Below, piece after piece: positions 45,068 to 54,047 of a DNA stretch of 64,000 nucleotides. The notes below the pieces were generated by a model, which did no database searches, was not told the origin of the DNA, and worked only from the letters and a program-made list of their open reading frames with translations. The stretch comes from Butyrivibrio sp. XPD2006. GTDB taxonomy: Bacteria; Bacillota; Clostridia; Lachnospirales; Lachnospiraceae. The translations under genes were made by a program, and so were the position numbers. Numbering within the stretch: the first letter of the stretch is position 1; each line of letters starts with the position of its first letter. The stretch lies in the NCBI RefSeq assembly GCF_000420865.1, contig NZ_ATVT01000009.1:62001-126000 (forward strand), written 5' to 3'.

Positions 45068-46924
45068 ATGACATCTCAATTCTTTGGACTTAACATTGCA
45101 GCTTCCGGACTCAGGGCAGCAAATGCAGCGTTAAACACCACAGCAAACAACATATCTAATGCCAGCACAGACGGCTACAGCAGGCAGAAAGTAACCCAGG
45201 AAGCCAATGAGGCTCTCAGGGTCTTTGCCACATACGGATGTGCCGGAGCCGGTGTTGATACCATTGCCATAGAGAGAGTCAGGGACAGCTTCTATGATGT
45301 GAAGTTCAGACAGAACGAGACACTGCTTGGAAATTATACACAAAAGAACTATTACAACAGTCTTGTTGAGAAGTACCTGGACGACGACGGAACAACAGGA
45401 TTCTCATCTCTTTTCAGCAAGATGGAAGTTGCGATGGAGTCAGTCAGAACGGCAGCAGGAACAACCGAGACCAAGTCAGCTTTTGTTTCAAGCTTAAAGA
45501 GTGTCACAGAGTATTTTAACAATGTATATACAAGCCTTCAGAATGAGCAGGCGGATGTCAATGCAGAGATCAAGCTTCGTGCCGACAGAGTAAGCGCCAT
45601 TGCTCAGGAGGTTGCTTCCATAAATAAGCAGATCAATATCATTGAGATGACAGGCAGCAAGGCCAATGAGCTTAGAGATAAAAGAGACGTTCTCGTTGAC
45701 GACCTCTCCAAGATGATTTCAGTTGAGGTAAGAGAGACTCCGATTGTCGATGAAACACAGCCGGACAGAGAGACCGGTGCGACAAGATACCAGATCTGGG
45801 TTGCAGGCTCATACGAACTGGTTGATACCTATGAATACAGAAAGATGATCTGTGTTTCCCGCGCTGATGACGGTGCTACAAACCAGAACGATGTAAAGGG
45901 TCTTTTTGATATCAAGTGGGGCAGCGCAAATTATAAGGATGGCGACAGCGTAAATGAGCTTTCCGATTTTGCGCTGGATTCACAGCTGATCGGCGGAGAG
46001 CTTCAGGGACTTCTGGCTATGAGAGACGGTAACAACAGCCATTATTTCCATGGCAAAGCGCCTTCAGATGGCGTGGTGCAGACTCCTGACGGATCGGTTT
46101 ATGTGACGGTCAAGGTTGATAACGACTACCTCAAGGATATGACCAAGTGCACGATTCCTGAGTTCGGAACCATGAAGATCGGGGCAAAGACATATAAATA
46201 TGACAGCTGGGATTATGACGGAGAATCTACTTATACTTTTAAGATTGATAATGACAGTCTGAGCAGCATTCCTGACAGCGGAAAGAGTGTAAGCATCGGC
46301 TACTCAAACAGCTATCAGGGAATCCCGTACTACATGGCTCAGATGAACGAGTGGATCAGACAGTTCTCGGATCAGGTCAATCAGATCATGACCACCGGAT
46401 ACACTTCAGACTCGCTTGAAGGTGTGTTTGCTCTTACAGGATCCATGGATAATAACTCGGCAGCAGAACTCAGCTATGAGCAGCTCACAACTCTTTCAGA
46501 GAACAAGGGTTACTACAAACTCAGGGGCGGCAACTTCAATGTCAGTGCTGTTCTTCTTGATAACTCCGACAGAGTTGCGACTAAGTCTGACGTGACAGAA
46601 GGTGAATCCGAGTTTGGCAATCTTACTAAGTTAAAAGACATGTTCAAGACCAAGAAGATCTTCAGAGGCGCAACTTCAGGCGAGTTCCTGACCAAGGTTC
46701 TTGCGGATGTGGCGCTGAATAAATCCAATTCACAGACTCTTGAAGATACATATACTTCTCTGGAGAATACCATCAGTAACCAGAGACTGTCAGATACAGG
46801 TGTCGACGAGGATGAGGAGGCTTCAAACCTGGTTAACTTCCAGAATGCTTACACACTTTCATCCAAGATGATCCAGACACTAACTGAGATCTACGACAGA
46901 CTGATACTTGAGACAGGTGTATAA
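45068..46924 (+). CDS. flgK: Flagellar hook-associated protein 1 (FlgK), second paralogue
   Basis: 618 residues. It opens with LNIAASGLRAANAALNTTANNISN (about 6-29) and closes with VNFQNAYTLSSKMIQTLTEIYDRLI (about 588-612), the terminal helices of FlgK. It is 66 residues longer than the copy at 43368, mainly in the central domain, and the two share mostly their termini. A GGAGAT site precedes the ATG. The final strong terminator at 46936 closes the flgM-flgN-flgK-flgK unit. Confidence 0.93.
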   Translation: MTSQFFGLNIAASGLRAANAALNTTANNISNASTDGYSRQKVTQEANEALRVFATYGCAGAGVDTIAIERVRDSFYDVKFRQNETLLGNYTQKNYYNSLVEKYLDDDGTTGFSSLFSKMEVAMESVRTAAGTTETKSAFVSSLKSVTEYFNNVYTSLQNEQADVNAEIKLRADRVSAIAQEVASINKQINIIEMTGSKANELRDKRDVLVDDLSKMISVEVRETPIVDETQPDRETGATRYQIWVAGSYELVDTYEYRKMICVSRADDGATNQNDVKGLFDIKWGSANYKDGDSVNELSDFALDSQLIGGELQGLLAMRDGNNSHYFHGKAPSDGVVQTPDGSVYVTVKVDNDYLKDMTKCTIPEFGTMKIGAKTYKYDSWDYDGESTYTFKIDNDSLSSIPDSGKSVSIGYSNSYQGIPYYMAQMNEWIRQFSDQVNQIMTTGYTSDSLEGVFALTGSMDNNSAAELSYEQLTTLSENKGYYKLRGGNFNVSAVLLDNSDRVATKSDVTEGESEFGNLTKLKDMFKTKKIFRGATSGEFLTKVLADVALNKSNSQTLEDTYTSLENTISNQRLSDTGVDEDEEASNLVNFQNAYTLSSKMIQTLTEIYDRLILETGV

Positions 46925-46935
46925 CTTGAAGTGCG

Positions 46936-46964
46936 AATGAACCCCCCTGGGGTTCATTTTTTTT
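46936..46964 (+). terminator. Strong intrinsic terminator after the second flgK
   Basis: AATGAACCCC (46936-46945) and GGGGTTCATT (46949-46958) form a perfect 10-bp stem with a CCT loop, followed by an eight-base T-run. Confidence 0.93.
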
Positions 46965-46974
46965 CGGCCGGTTC

Positions 46975-47002
46975 TTAAGTTATTGACCATAACTGTCGAT
47001 AT
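46975..47002 (+). promoter_or_regulatory. Sigma-28 promoter of flgL
   Basis: TTAAGTTA (46975-46982) and GTCGATAT (46995-47002) are separated by 12 bases, or 11 if the -35 is read one base later. It follows directly after the flgK terminator and about 80 bases before flgL. Confidence 0.72.
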
Positions 47003-47080
47003 ACGTAGTGAAAATCATATGGTCTGCATGGATGCGCTTATTTTCAGGGACAAAGGATTGTCTACATTCGGAGGATTACT

Positions 47081-49162
47081 ATGCGCATTACTAACAAAAT
47101 CATGCAGAACAATTCCCTTTACAATATAAATAACAACAAGGTGTCTGAGGATCAGCTTAACACCATGATGAGTACGGGAAAAAGAATAACCCGTCCGTCA
47201 GACGATCCGGTCATCGCTATACGTGCCCTGAGGCTTCGCAGCAATGTGACTCAGCTCTCCCAGTATTATGAGAAGAATGCAAAAGACGCTGAGAGCTGGC
47301 TTCAGGTTACTGCTGATGCGCTTTCTACAGTTACAGATGTTCTTACTGACTGTGTAAAGCAGGCAACAAAGGGCGCGAACAAGGATCTGACTCTGGATGA
47401 TCTGTCCACGATCGTTACACAGATGGATGCTCTGGCAAAAGAGTATTACTCAACCGGTAACATGGACTATGCCGGAAGATATGTGTTTACAGGCTACAGA
47501 ACAGACACTCCTCTTACTTTTGACAGGACTACAACTGCAGCCTATACAGATATTAATGATGAGTTCAATGCAGGAAGCATCGGGGAATCAACCAGGATCA
47601 TCGGCAAGTATAAACTGGATTCCTCTACTATCCTCAACGATGATACTGCAGCTACCATGCAGAACGAGATAGTTGAAAGAACTGCCGGAAGGCTTAGACT
47701 CTCCTATGACAACCTGGATTATATTCAGGGTGATGGAAAGTCAGCAACTCTCAAATTCAGAGAAACTCTGCAGCAGCCGGCGACCAGTACAGTAGCAAGT
47801 ACAATGGACACAATAAATCTCACCTTTAAGACTATGGAAGGTGTTACACACTACGCATCTATTCCGGCTAATTCAAACGGAACGGATTATGAGATCGTAA
47901 GCGATGGCATTGTATATAATGCCAAGTATAAAGAAGACGGAACCTACATGATTGAAGGCTTTGATGAGAGCAATGGTAAGACTTATCAGATTGCCCTCAA
48001 TGCGGATGGAATCTATAACCCGGATCATTCAAATGTTGATTCCGCGATAACTTCCATTGAATCAAGAGACGTTACGACAGTTACCTACACAACAAAGGCA
48101 GGCAGAGTGACTGTTGATGTTCCGATCCTCCCCGCCATCGATCAGACATATACCATCAACCTCAGTGGCGGCGGATATCAGGCAACAGTAAACAGCGACG
48201 GAACTCTTACACTTAAGAATTTGTACCCGGTAGAAAACGGTGACGGAACTTACAGCAACGAGGTTGTACAGTTAACAGGCAACGGAAGTGTGCATTCATC
48301 TTACCGGGAGACCAGCCTTGAGATCGGACCTGCAAATATTATTTATGGCACAAGCACAGAAGCTGAGATAGATGCAGCTTACGATAACATTTATGCACAT
48401 AAAACCGGTGCGTATGCATATCTCAACGCAAAAACAGGAGAGGTCCTTCTGAACAAGGAACTCAGTGAAAAGTTTGCGACTCTTCCTGACATCATCAATG
48501 CAAACAGTATCGATGTAATCTATGACAAGAAAGAGTGGACAAACGGAGACATCAGACCTGAGAACCTCTTCGCATGCACCTACACCAATGAAAACAAGAA
48601 GAGCATTCTTTATAACAAGGGTACAGCCAATCACGATATCGCTTATGATGTTGGATTTGCTCAGTCGGTTGTAGTCAACACTACAGCAGATGCGGTTTTC
48701 ACAACCAGTGTCAAAAGAGATGTCGGCGACCTCTCAAATATGCTCAATGAGCTTAAGCAGGTTGATACAACATTAAAGACCCTTAAGAGTAAGCTTGACT
48801 CTACTGACGATGAGACCAAAAAGGCTAAGATCCAAAACGAGATAGAATCAGCCACAAAGGCTTATGACTTCATGAGAGAAAAAATTCAGAAGGAATTCGA
48901 GCACAAGATCACATCAATGCAGAAGGCCCTGGATACAGCAAACATCGCTGTTACAGACAATGGTACCAGATCTAAGAGACTTGACCTTGTAAGCTCCAGA
49001 CTGATGAACCAGACTACAACCTTTAAGACTCTTCAGTCAGAGAATGAGGACATCGATATAGCCGAGGCAGCAACAAAGCTTACTACTGCACAGGTTACCT
49101 ACGAGGCAAGTTTGATGGCAACAGGAAAGATATCACAAACTTCATTAATGAATTATATCTGA
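47081..49162 (+). CDS. flgL: Flagellar hook-associated protein 3 (FlgL), enlarged
   Basis: 693 residues, more than twice the usual length of about 300. The N-terminal region MRITNKIMQNNSLYNINNNK and the STGKRITRPSDDPV motif (about 31-44) and the C-terminal helices after residue 600, ending in a typical ATGKISQTSLMNYI, are FlgL. Between about 190 and 540 lies a large insertion of beta-rich, Thr/Asp/Gly-rich sequence with repeated DGT and YTI patterns, which would form an enlarged outer domain of the junction. GGAGGA sits before the ATG. It has its own sigma-28 promoter. Confidence 0.93.
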   Translation: MRITNKIMQNNSLYNINNNKVSEDQLNTMMSTGKRITRPSDDPVIAIRALRLRSNVTQLSQYYEKNAKDAESWLQVTADALSTVTDVLTDCVKQATKGANKDLTLDDLSTIVTQMDALAKEYYSTGNMDYAGRYVFTGYRTDTPLTFDRTTTAAYTDINDEFNAGSIGESTRIIGKYKLDSSTILNDDTAATMQNEIVERTAGRLRLSYDNLDYIQGDGKSATLKFRETLQQPATSTVASTMDTINLTFKTMEGVTHYASIPANSNGTDYEIVSDGIVYNAKYKEDGTYMIEGFDESNGKTYQIALNADGIYNPDHSNVDSAITSIESRDVTTVTYTTKAGRVTVDVPILPAIDQTYTINLSGGGYQATVNSDGTLTLKNLYPVENGDGTYSNEVVQLTGNGSVHSSYRETSLEIGPANIIYGTSTEAEIDAAYDNIYAHKTGAYAYLNAKTGEVLLNKELSEKFATLPDIINANSIDVIYDKKEWTNGDIRPENLFACTYTNENKKSILYNKGTANHDIAYDVGFAQSVVVNTTADAVFTTSVKRDVGDLSNMLNELKQVDTTLKTLKSKLDSTDDETKKAKIQNEIESATKAYDFMREKIQKEFEHKITSMQKALDTANIAVTDNGTRSKRLDLVSSRLMNQTTTFKTLQSENEDIDIAEAATKLTTAQVTYEASLMATGKISQTSLMNYI

Positions 49163-49225
49163 TGATAAGAAAAACACTTTTTGCGGAGCAATCCGTATAT
49201 TAGCAACAAATTGTATGAATTAATG

Positions 49226-49254
49226 TGGCAATTGTACGAAATTGCGTTTATAAT
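49226..49254 (+). promoter_or_regulatory. Candidate promoter and inverted repeat upstream of fliW
   Basis: TATAAT (49249-49254) is a perfect -10, with TGGCAA 17 bases upstream as a weak -35. GCAATT-GTACGA-AATTGC (49228-49245) is an inverted repeat that covers the spacer, so a regulator could bind there. Confidence 0.5.
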
Positions 49255-49295
49255 TAATGTGTAGCAAAGTCACTTGAGACTATGGAGGTTACAAA

Positions 49296-49766
49296 ATGAG
49301 ACTCATAACAAGAATTTTCGGCGAAGTAGAGATTGAAGACAGCAAGATTATCACTTTCCCAAATGGTATAATCGGCTTTCCTGATTTAAAGAAATTCACA
49401 TTGATGCATGATGAGAGTGACGAGGATGGCGCAGCTACCAATACAATAAAGTGGCTCCAGTCAATTGATGAGCCGGGCTTTGCTATGCCTGTTATGGATC
49501 CTCTTATTGTGTGCCCGGACTACAGTCCTGAGATTGACAGAACCAAGATTGAAGATGTTGGTGAACTTGATGATGAAGATATTCTTGTTCTTGTGACAGT
49601 TACAGTTCCGCATGACCTTGCCAAGATGACAGTTAACCTTATGGGACCGTTTGTCATCAATGTTAAGGATATGAAGGGTACACAGGCAATTGTTGATAAC
49701 GACAATTATCCTGTTAAGTTCCCTATCTACGATATCCTTAAGAAGAATAAAGAAGCTAATTCATAA
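49296..49766 (+). CDS. fliW: Flagellar assembly factor FliW
   Basis: 156 residues. FGEVEIEDSKIITFPNGIIGFP near the N-terminus (about 9-30), LLQSIDEPGFA-like WLQSIDEPGFAMPVMDP near 59-75 and VPHDLAKMTVNL-type sequence near 109 define FliW. It binds CsrA when flagellin is low and releases it when bound to flagellin, tuning flagellin translation. The gene is followed after 18 bases by csrA, the classical Firmicutes pair. GGAGGT precedes the ATG. Confidence 0.96.
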   Translation: MRLITRIFGEVEIEDSKIITFPNGIIGFPDLKKFTLMHDESDEDGAATNTIKWLQSIDEPGFAMPVMDPLIVCPDYSPEIDRTKIEDVGELDDEDILVLVTVTVPHDLAKMTVNLMGPFVINVKDMKGTQAIVDNDNYPVKFPIYDILKKNKEANS

Positions 49767-49784
49767 ACCACGGAGGGAGAAACT

Positions 49785-50000
49785 ATGTTAGCATTATCAA
49801 GAAAAAAGAACGAGGCGATCATCATTAATAATAATATCGAGATCACTGTTCTGGACATTAGGGGAGACCAGATCAAGCTCGGCATTTCCGCGCCTAAGGA
49901 GATTCCGATCTACAGGAAAGAAGTTTATATCCAGATTCAGAATGAGAACAAGGAAGCTACAGATGTGGCAGGACTTGAGGCTCTGAAGAAGCTGCTTTGA
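49785..50000 (+). CDS. csrA: Carbon storage regulator CsrA
   Basis: 71 residues, the normal size. MLALSRKKNEAIIINNNIEI at the N-terminus and the strand IKLGISAPKEIPIYRKEVY (about 36-54) supply the RNA-binding edges, including the conserved Arg45-like position in IYRKEVY. CsrA binds GGA motifs in mRNA leaders, most notably at the ribosome site of flagellin. FliW in the same operon antagonises it. GGAGGG sits before the ATG, and a clear terminator follows. Confidence 0.97.
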   Translation: MLALSRKKNEAIIINNNIEITVLDIRGDQIKLGISAPKEIPIYRKEVYIQIQNENKEATDVAGLEALKKLL

Positions 50001-50018
50001 TTTTTGTGTGATTACAAG

Positions 50019-50050
50019 CGCTCTGCACATCTCGTGCAGGGCGTTTTTTT
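50019..50050 (+). terminator. Intrinsic terminator after csrA
   Basis: CGCTCTGCAC (50019-50028) pairs with GTGCAGGGCG (50034-50043), with one T-G pair and a five-base loop, followed by seven Ts. Confidence 0.92.
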
Positions 50051-50080
50051 ACAGCGTGACAATGGAGACAAGAAATTCAG

Positions 50081-51196
50081 ATGCGGATACTTTACTACGA
50101 CTGGGATGAATTTAACGGTGAGGATTGTCGGGATGCCATGAGAAGGCGCGGGCATGAGGTTGTGACATTCCGCGATAGAGCCGATATTGGGAAAAGAGAT
50201 TGTGACTGCGTTTTCAGTTTTGATTATTTTCCTGAAATCGCTGAGAAATGCCATGAGCATAAGATTTCCTACATATCCTGGGTGTTCGACTGCCCTCATT
50301 ATCCGCTATATTCCGGCACAATAACTTATGAAGAAAACCGTATTCATATCTTTGACAAAAGACTCTGCGAAGAGCTGAAGACTCAGGGAGCGAAGCATGT
50401 TTATCATACACCTCTTGGAGTGAATGAAGAGAGGTTAAGAAGTCTGGGTCTTGCAACGCAGCCTGAATCATATCTCCACGATGTCACTTTTCTTGGTAAT
50501 CTCTATGACAATGAATTCAATTTTTTTGACCAGGCCACTTTTCCGGAGGATATAAAAGAGTACCTCGCTGATGTGATAGATGCGCAACAGTTAATATATG
50601 GAAAGGACATTATCTCTGATAAGCGATTAATAGATGCCTCCATGATGGAGATGCTCAGAAGCTTTATTCAATTCGAAGACACCGGTAAGTACAGCGTAGA
50701 CTACGATCGTGTAATACTGGATATCATCAGGAAGAAGGTAACTGTAACTGAGCGCCGCAAAATACTTGAAGCTCTGGGGGATTGTTTTGACACAACTCTG
50801 TACACAACGCCTGATGCTAAGCCTGTACCCGGAGTAACTAACCTTGGTCTTGCTGATTACAATGCCCAGATGCCATATATTTTCCACAACAGTAAGATCA
50901 ACATCAACATGACTTTCAGATGCATCCCATCCGGAATTCCTCTTCGTGTTATGGATGTTCTTGGATCAGGAGGATTTCTTATCACAACATACCAGGATGA
51001 AATCGCAGAATATTTCGAAGAGGATAAAGACCTTGTGATTGTACGGACACCGGATGAATTCATTGAGAAGACCGCTTATTATCTTGAGCATGAGGATGAA
51101 AGAAAAGAGATTGCCATAAACGGGCAGAAAAAAGTGTTTGAGAAATTTGCATATACAAAACTGCTTCCGGAAGTTTTAACAAAAAATAGAATTTAA
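50081..51196 (+). CDS. CgeB-like glycosyltransferase family protein
   Basis: 371 residues with a GT-B appearance. The N-terminus MRILYYDWDEFNGEDC and the WVFDCPHYPLY segment near 69-79 resemble the DUF3880 type acceptor domain found with CgeB. The C-terminal part has INMTFRCIPSGIPLRVMDVLGSGGFLI near 276-302, split here as positions, followed by EYFEEDKDLV, the CgeB-like donor domain. It may glycosylate flagellin or another surface structure, which fits its place between csrA and the filament genes. The acceptor is an inference. GGAG precedes the ATG at some distance. Confidence 0.8.
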   Translation: MRILYYDWDEFNGEDCRDAMRRRGHEVVTFRDRADIGKRDCDCVFSFDYFPEIAEKCHEHKISYISWVFDCPHYPLYSGTITYEENRIHIFDKRLCEELKTQGAKHVYHTPLGVNEERLRSLGLATQPESYLHDVTFLGNLYDNEFNFFDQATFPEDIKEYLADVIDAQQLIYGKDIISDKRLIDASMMEMLRSFIQFEDTGKYSVDYDRVILDIIRKKVTVTERRKILEALGDCFDTTLYTTPDAKPVPGVTNLGLADYNAQMPYIFHNSKININMTFRCIPSGIPLRVMDVLGSGGFLITTYQDEIAEYFEEDKDLVIVRTPDEFIEKTAYYLEHEDERKEIAINGQKKVFEKFAYTKLLPEVLTKNRI

Positions 51197-51237
51197 CCCG
51201 CTTTAACCCATAGACTATCGGGATGAAGTGGGTTAAA
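51190..51237 (+). terminator. Possible terminator-like hairpin after the CgeB-like gene
   Basis: GGGTTAAA at 51230-51237 can pair with either of two direct copies of TTTAACCC, at 51192-51199 and 51202-51209. The following sequence is AT-rich but not a clean T-run, so termination is uncertain; two alternative folds are possible. Confidence 0.4.
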
Positions 51238-51276
51238 ATTATTATGTAACCAATGTGTTTGAAGAGGGTAAGTATT

Positions 51277-52974
51277 ATGAATGAGGAAATACAAGAGCTT
51301 CAAGCTGAAATAGATGCGCTTCCTAAAGGTAGTGTGACTAAGAAACTGATAAACAATACGTATTATTACTATCACCAATGGAAGGATGCTTCCGGGAAAA
51401 GACATTATGATATAGTTTCTGAAATAGAAGCATTTGGGTTAAAAGAAAAGATAGTGAGGCGGAGAGAGCTTGAGAAAAGGCTGAAGGCTCTGGCAAAAGA
51501 GTTTGAAAAGTATGATATCGGATATCATGATGACAGTCAGGAGCCGGAACTTATGACCAATGCCATGTATGGAGAAGAGCTTTCCGATATGGTTTCTGTG
51601 GCGAGAGAATTTGAAAAACGAGACTGTTACGCGATTATTGACAGATATATCCATAGCCCGGCAGGGGATAACGTATGTCTTTTATATGGTCTTAGAAGGA
51701 CCGGAAAAACAACTATTATTAGACAAGTCATTCTAAATATGAATGATAAGGAATTTTCCAAGGCTGTATATATTAAGGCTAAGCAGTCAGACACCATGGC
51801 AGATATTAACAAGGATCTTAAAAACCTGCGAAGACACGGTTTTAGGTATGTGTTTGTTGATGAGGTTACGTTGATAAATGATTTCATTGATTCAGCGTCC
51901 CTGTTTTCTGATGTATATGCAGCCGGTGGAATGAAAATTGTTCTCTCGGGCTCGGATTCACTGGGGCTCTTTATTGCTTCTAATGAAGAACTGTATGACA
52001 GAGCAGTGACGGTGCACACAACGTTTATTCCTTTTAGAGAGCACGCAAGACTTTTAGGGATAAACAGTGTGGATGAGTATATCAGATATGGAGGAACGCT
52101 CAAAGCCGGAGAGCTGAACTCTGAAAATAAAGATGTTAATTCTGATGAGGCTTCATTTAGAGACGATGAAAGCACACACAGATATATAGACACGGCCATA
52201 TGCAGGAATATTCAGCATTCGCTCAAGTTTTATGAGGATGGAGGACATTTTAGACATTTAAAGAAATTATATGAAGCGGATGAATTGACGAATGCTATAA
52301 ATCGAGTAATACAGGATATGAATCATGAGTTTACGAAAGAGGTAATTCTTGGAAATAAAGAAATACCTGGGGAGTTATGCGATACCAGCGACAAATTGAA
52401 GAAACAGGAACAAATTCCAGAGGTGGTGTTGGAAGTTAGGAATTATCTTCGGGAAATGGAAGTTGTTGAATATGTTGAACCTTTAGGAAGATATGTCTTT
52501 ACACAGCCGGGGATACGCTATTGCCAGGCAGAAGCATTTGTGTTAAAGCTTCTGCAATCAAATGAGGCTAGAACATTAAGTGAAAGAGAAAAGACTCAAA
52601 TGGAACATATGATTTTGGGTGATATTAAACGAAGAATGGTTGAAGATACTGTATTTCTTGAAACTCAGAAGGAACTCCCTAAGTCAAAAAAGACGTTTAA
52701 ACTTCAATTTGATACAGGCGAATTATATATGGTTCTCTATGATACAAAAACTGATACTTGTGAATTATATGAGATGTTGCACGATGATAATGCGACCAAG
52801 GTGCAGGACAATAGTTTGCTAAAAAAAGAGAATTGTGACTTTGTACAGAGAAAATATGGCAAAATAGTAAAAAAAGTTGCTTTATACCAGGGTAAATCAG
52901 ACATCGGCATAGATGGTTGTCAGTATCATAATATTGCTGATTACCTAAGATCATTGAGTGATGCTACAAGATAA
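51277..52974 (+). CDS. AAA-family ATPase with DUF4143-like C-terminus and apparently degenerate nuclease motif
   Basis: 565 residues from the ATG at 51277 (GAGGG upstream); an ATG at 51253 lies before that site. The N-terminus has LPKGSVTKKLINNTYYYYHQW-like sequence (about 9-29), a small domain seen in other proteins of this kind. Walker A GLRRTGKT near 141-148 and FVDEV near 191 follow. The C-terminal part resembles the PD-(D/E)xK-like domain of DUF4143-type ATPases, but where recalled relatives read GEFDMV and YEIKHS this protein has GELYMV and YEMLHD. The nuclease site is therefore probably lost. The base composition is AT-rich, unlike the flagellar neighbours. Confidence 0.78.
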   Translation: MNEEIQELQAEIDALPKGSVTKKLINNTYYYYHQWKDASGKRHYDIVSEIEAFGLKEKIVRRRELEKRLKALAKEFEKYDIGYHDDSQEPELMTNAMYGEELSDMVSVAREFEKRDCYAIIDRYIHSPAGDNVCLLYGLRRTGKTTIIRQVILNMNDKEFSKAVYIKAKQSDTMADINKDLKNLRRHGFRYVFVDEVTLINDFIDSASLFSDVYAAGGMKIVLSGSDSLGLFIASNEELYDRAVTVHTTFIPFREHARLLGINSVDEYIRYGGTLKAGELNSENKDVNSDEASFRDDESTHRYIDTAICRNIQHSLKFYEDGGHFRHLKKLYEADELTNAINRVIQDMNHEFTKEVILGNKEIPGELCDTSDKLKKQEQIPEVVLEVRNYLREMEVVEYVEPLGRYVFTQPGIRYCQAEAFVLKLLQSNEARTLSEREKTQMEHMILGDIKRRMVEDTVFLETQKELPKSKKTFKLQFDTGELYMVLYDTKTDTCELYEMLHDDNATKVQDNSLLKKENCDFVQRKYGKIVKKVALYQGKSDIGIDGCQYHNIADYLRSLSDATR

Positions 52975-53020
52975 GTATAAAAGGACATTTGAATACACTT
53001 TATAAAAGAGGTTGAAATTG

Positions 53021-53869
53021 ATGGAGAAAGTGATAAATGAGACTTTACATGCTAATGGCGTAGATATCCGTATTTATACTTTGGATTTTGAAAATGAGTT
53101 TATTTCTTTGACGGATATAGCCAAGTATAAGAGCGATGATGCGAATGCTACTATTTGTAATTGGATGAGGAACAGAGAAACAATAGAGTTTCTGGGATTG
53201 TGGGAAGAATTGCACAATCCTGATTTTAAACCCCTCGAATTCGAGGGGTTTAGAAATGAGGCTGGATTACACAGATTTACGATGTCTCCCACAAAGTGGA
53301 TAGAAGGAGTGGGAGCAATTGGTGTAGTTACCAAATCCGGAAGATATGGTGGGACATACGCCCATTCAGATATTGCGTTAGAATTTGCTTCATGGATATC
53401 GGCAGGATATAAATTGTACATCATGAAGGATTATCAGCGACTGAAGAAGGATGAAAATAACAAACTTTCATTAAAATGGAATCTTAATCGAGAAATATCA
53501 AAGATCAACTATCGTATTCATACGGATGCTGTAAAAGAAAACCTTATACCTCCAGAACTCACCCCTGAGCAAATTGCGTATAAGTATGCGAGTGAGGCTG
53601 ATCTTTTAAATGTAGCTTTATTTGGAAAAACTGCCAAGCAATGGCGGGATGAAAGCAAGAATAAAAAAGGAAATATGCGAGATTATGCTACATTAAACCA
53701 GCTTCTTGTTATGGCGAATATGGAGAGCTATAACGCAATACTTATTGATCAGGGTAAAACACAGTCAGAGCGACTGGTGTTACTACGACAATTAGTAATA
53801 AAACAGATGCATACATTGGAACATGCTAATGACGAAGGGCTCAAAAAACTTACTGGAAAGTCTGAGTAA
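53021..53869 (+). CDS. KilA-N domain protein
   Basis: 282 residues from the ATG at 53021, which has AAGAGG upstream; the TTG at 53012 lies too close to it. FISLTDIAKYKS near 27-38 and IEFLGLWEELHNP near 57-69 lead to the SGRYGGTYAHSDIALEFASWIS core (about 108-129), characteristic of the KilA-N/Bro DNA-binding domain. The C-terminus forms helices ending in HTLEHANDEG. KilA-N proteins occur in phages and in chromosomal accessory regions, mostly with unknown roles. It follows the ATPase by 46 bp on the same strand, and both genes are AT-rich, which suggests joint acquisition. Confidence 0.87.
   Translation: MEKVINETLHANGVDIRIYTLDFENEFISLTDIAKYKSDDANATICNWMRNRETIEFLGLWEELHNPDFKPLEFEGFRNEAGLHRFTMSPTKWIEGVGAIGVVTKSGRYGGTYAHSDIALEFASWISAGYKLYIMKDYQRLKKDENNKLSLKWNLNREISKINYRIHTDAVKENLIPPELTPEQIAYKYASEADLLNVALFGKTAKQWRDESKNKKGNMRDYATLNQLLVMANMESYNAILIDQGKTQSERLVLLRQLVIKQMHTLEHANDEGLKKLTGKSE
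53227..53252. repeat. 26-bp perfect palindrome inside the KilA-N gene
   Basis: Each half is TAAACCCCTCGAA read towards the centre at 53239/53240, with no spacer and an EcoRI-type GAATTC at the centre. It encodes the KPLEFEGF part of the protein. No T-run follows, so it is not a terminator. Confidence 0.95.
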
Positions 53870-53915
53870 AATTCTAAAATTTTTATTAATTCTTCATTTT
53901 TCACGTCTAAAAACA

Positions 53916-53942
53916 TAAAGTTATAATCTTCATTACCGATAT
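53916..53942 (+). promoter_or_regulatory. Sigma-28 promoter of the flaG-fliD-fliS operon
   Basis: TAAAGTTA (53916-53923), N11, ACCGATAT (53935-53942) matches the sigma-28 consensus with seven of eight bases in each box. It is about 105 bases before flaG. Confidence 0.9.
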
Positions 53943-54047
53943 AAAGGATAAGAAATCGTGTACAAACATTTTGTTTTTGTGCAGAAATGTAACGATAGAA
54001 CACGTTGATACCCGGCTAAGACATGGAGGTCATGGAGGTATAAAATT

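Noticed and set aside
53012-53020. TTG start giving three extra residues for the KilA-N protein
   Set aside because: AAGAGG would then lie almost in contact with the start codon; the ATG at 53021 has proper spacing.
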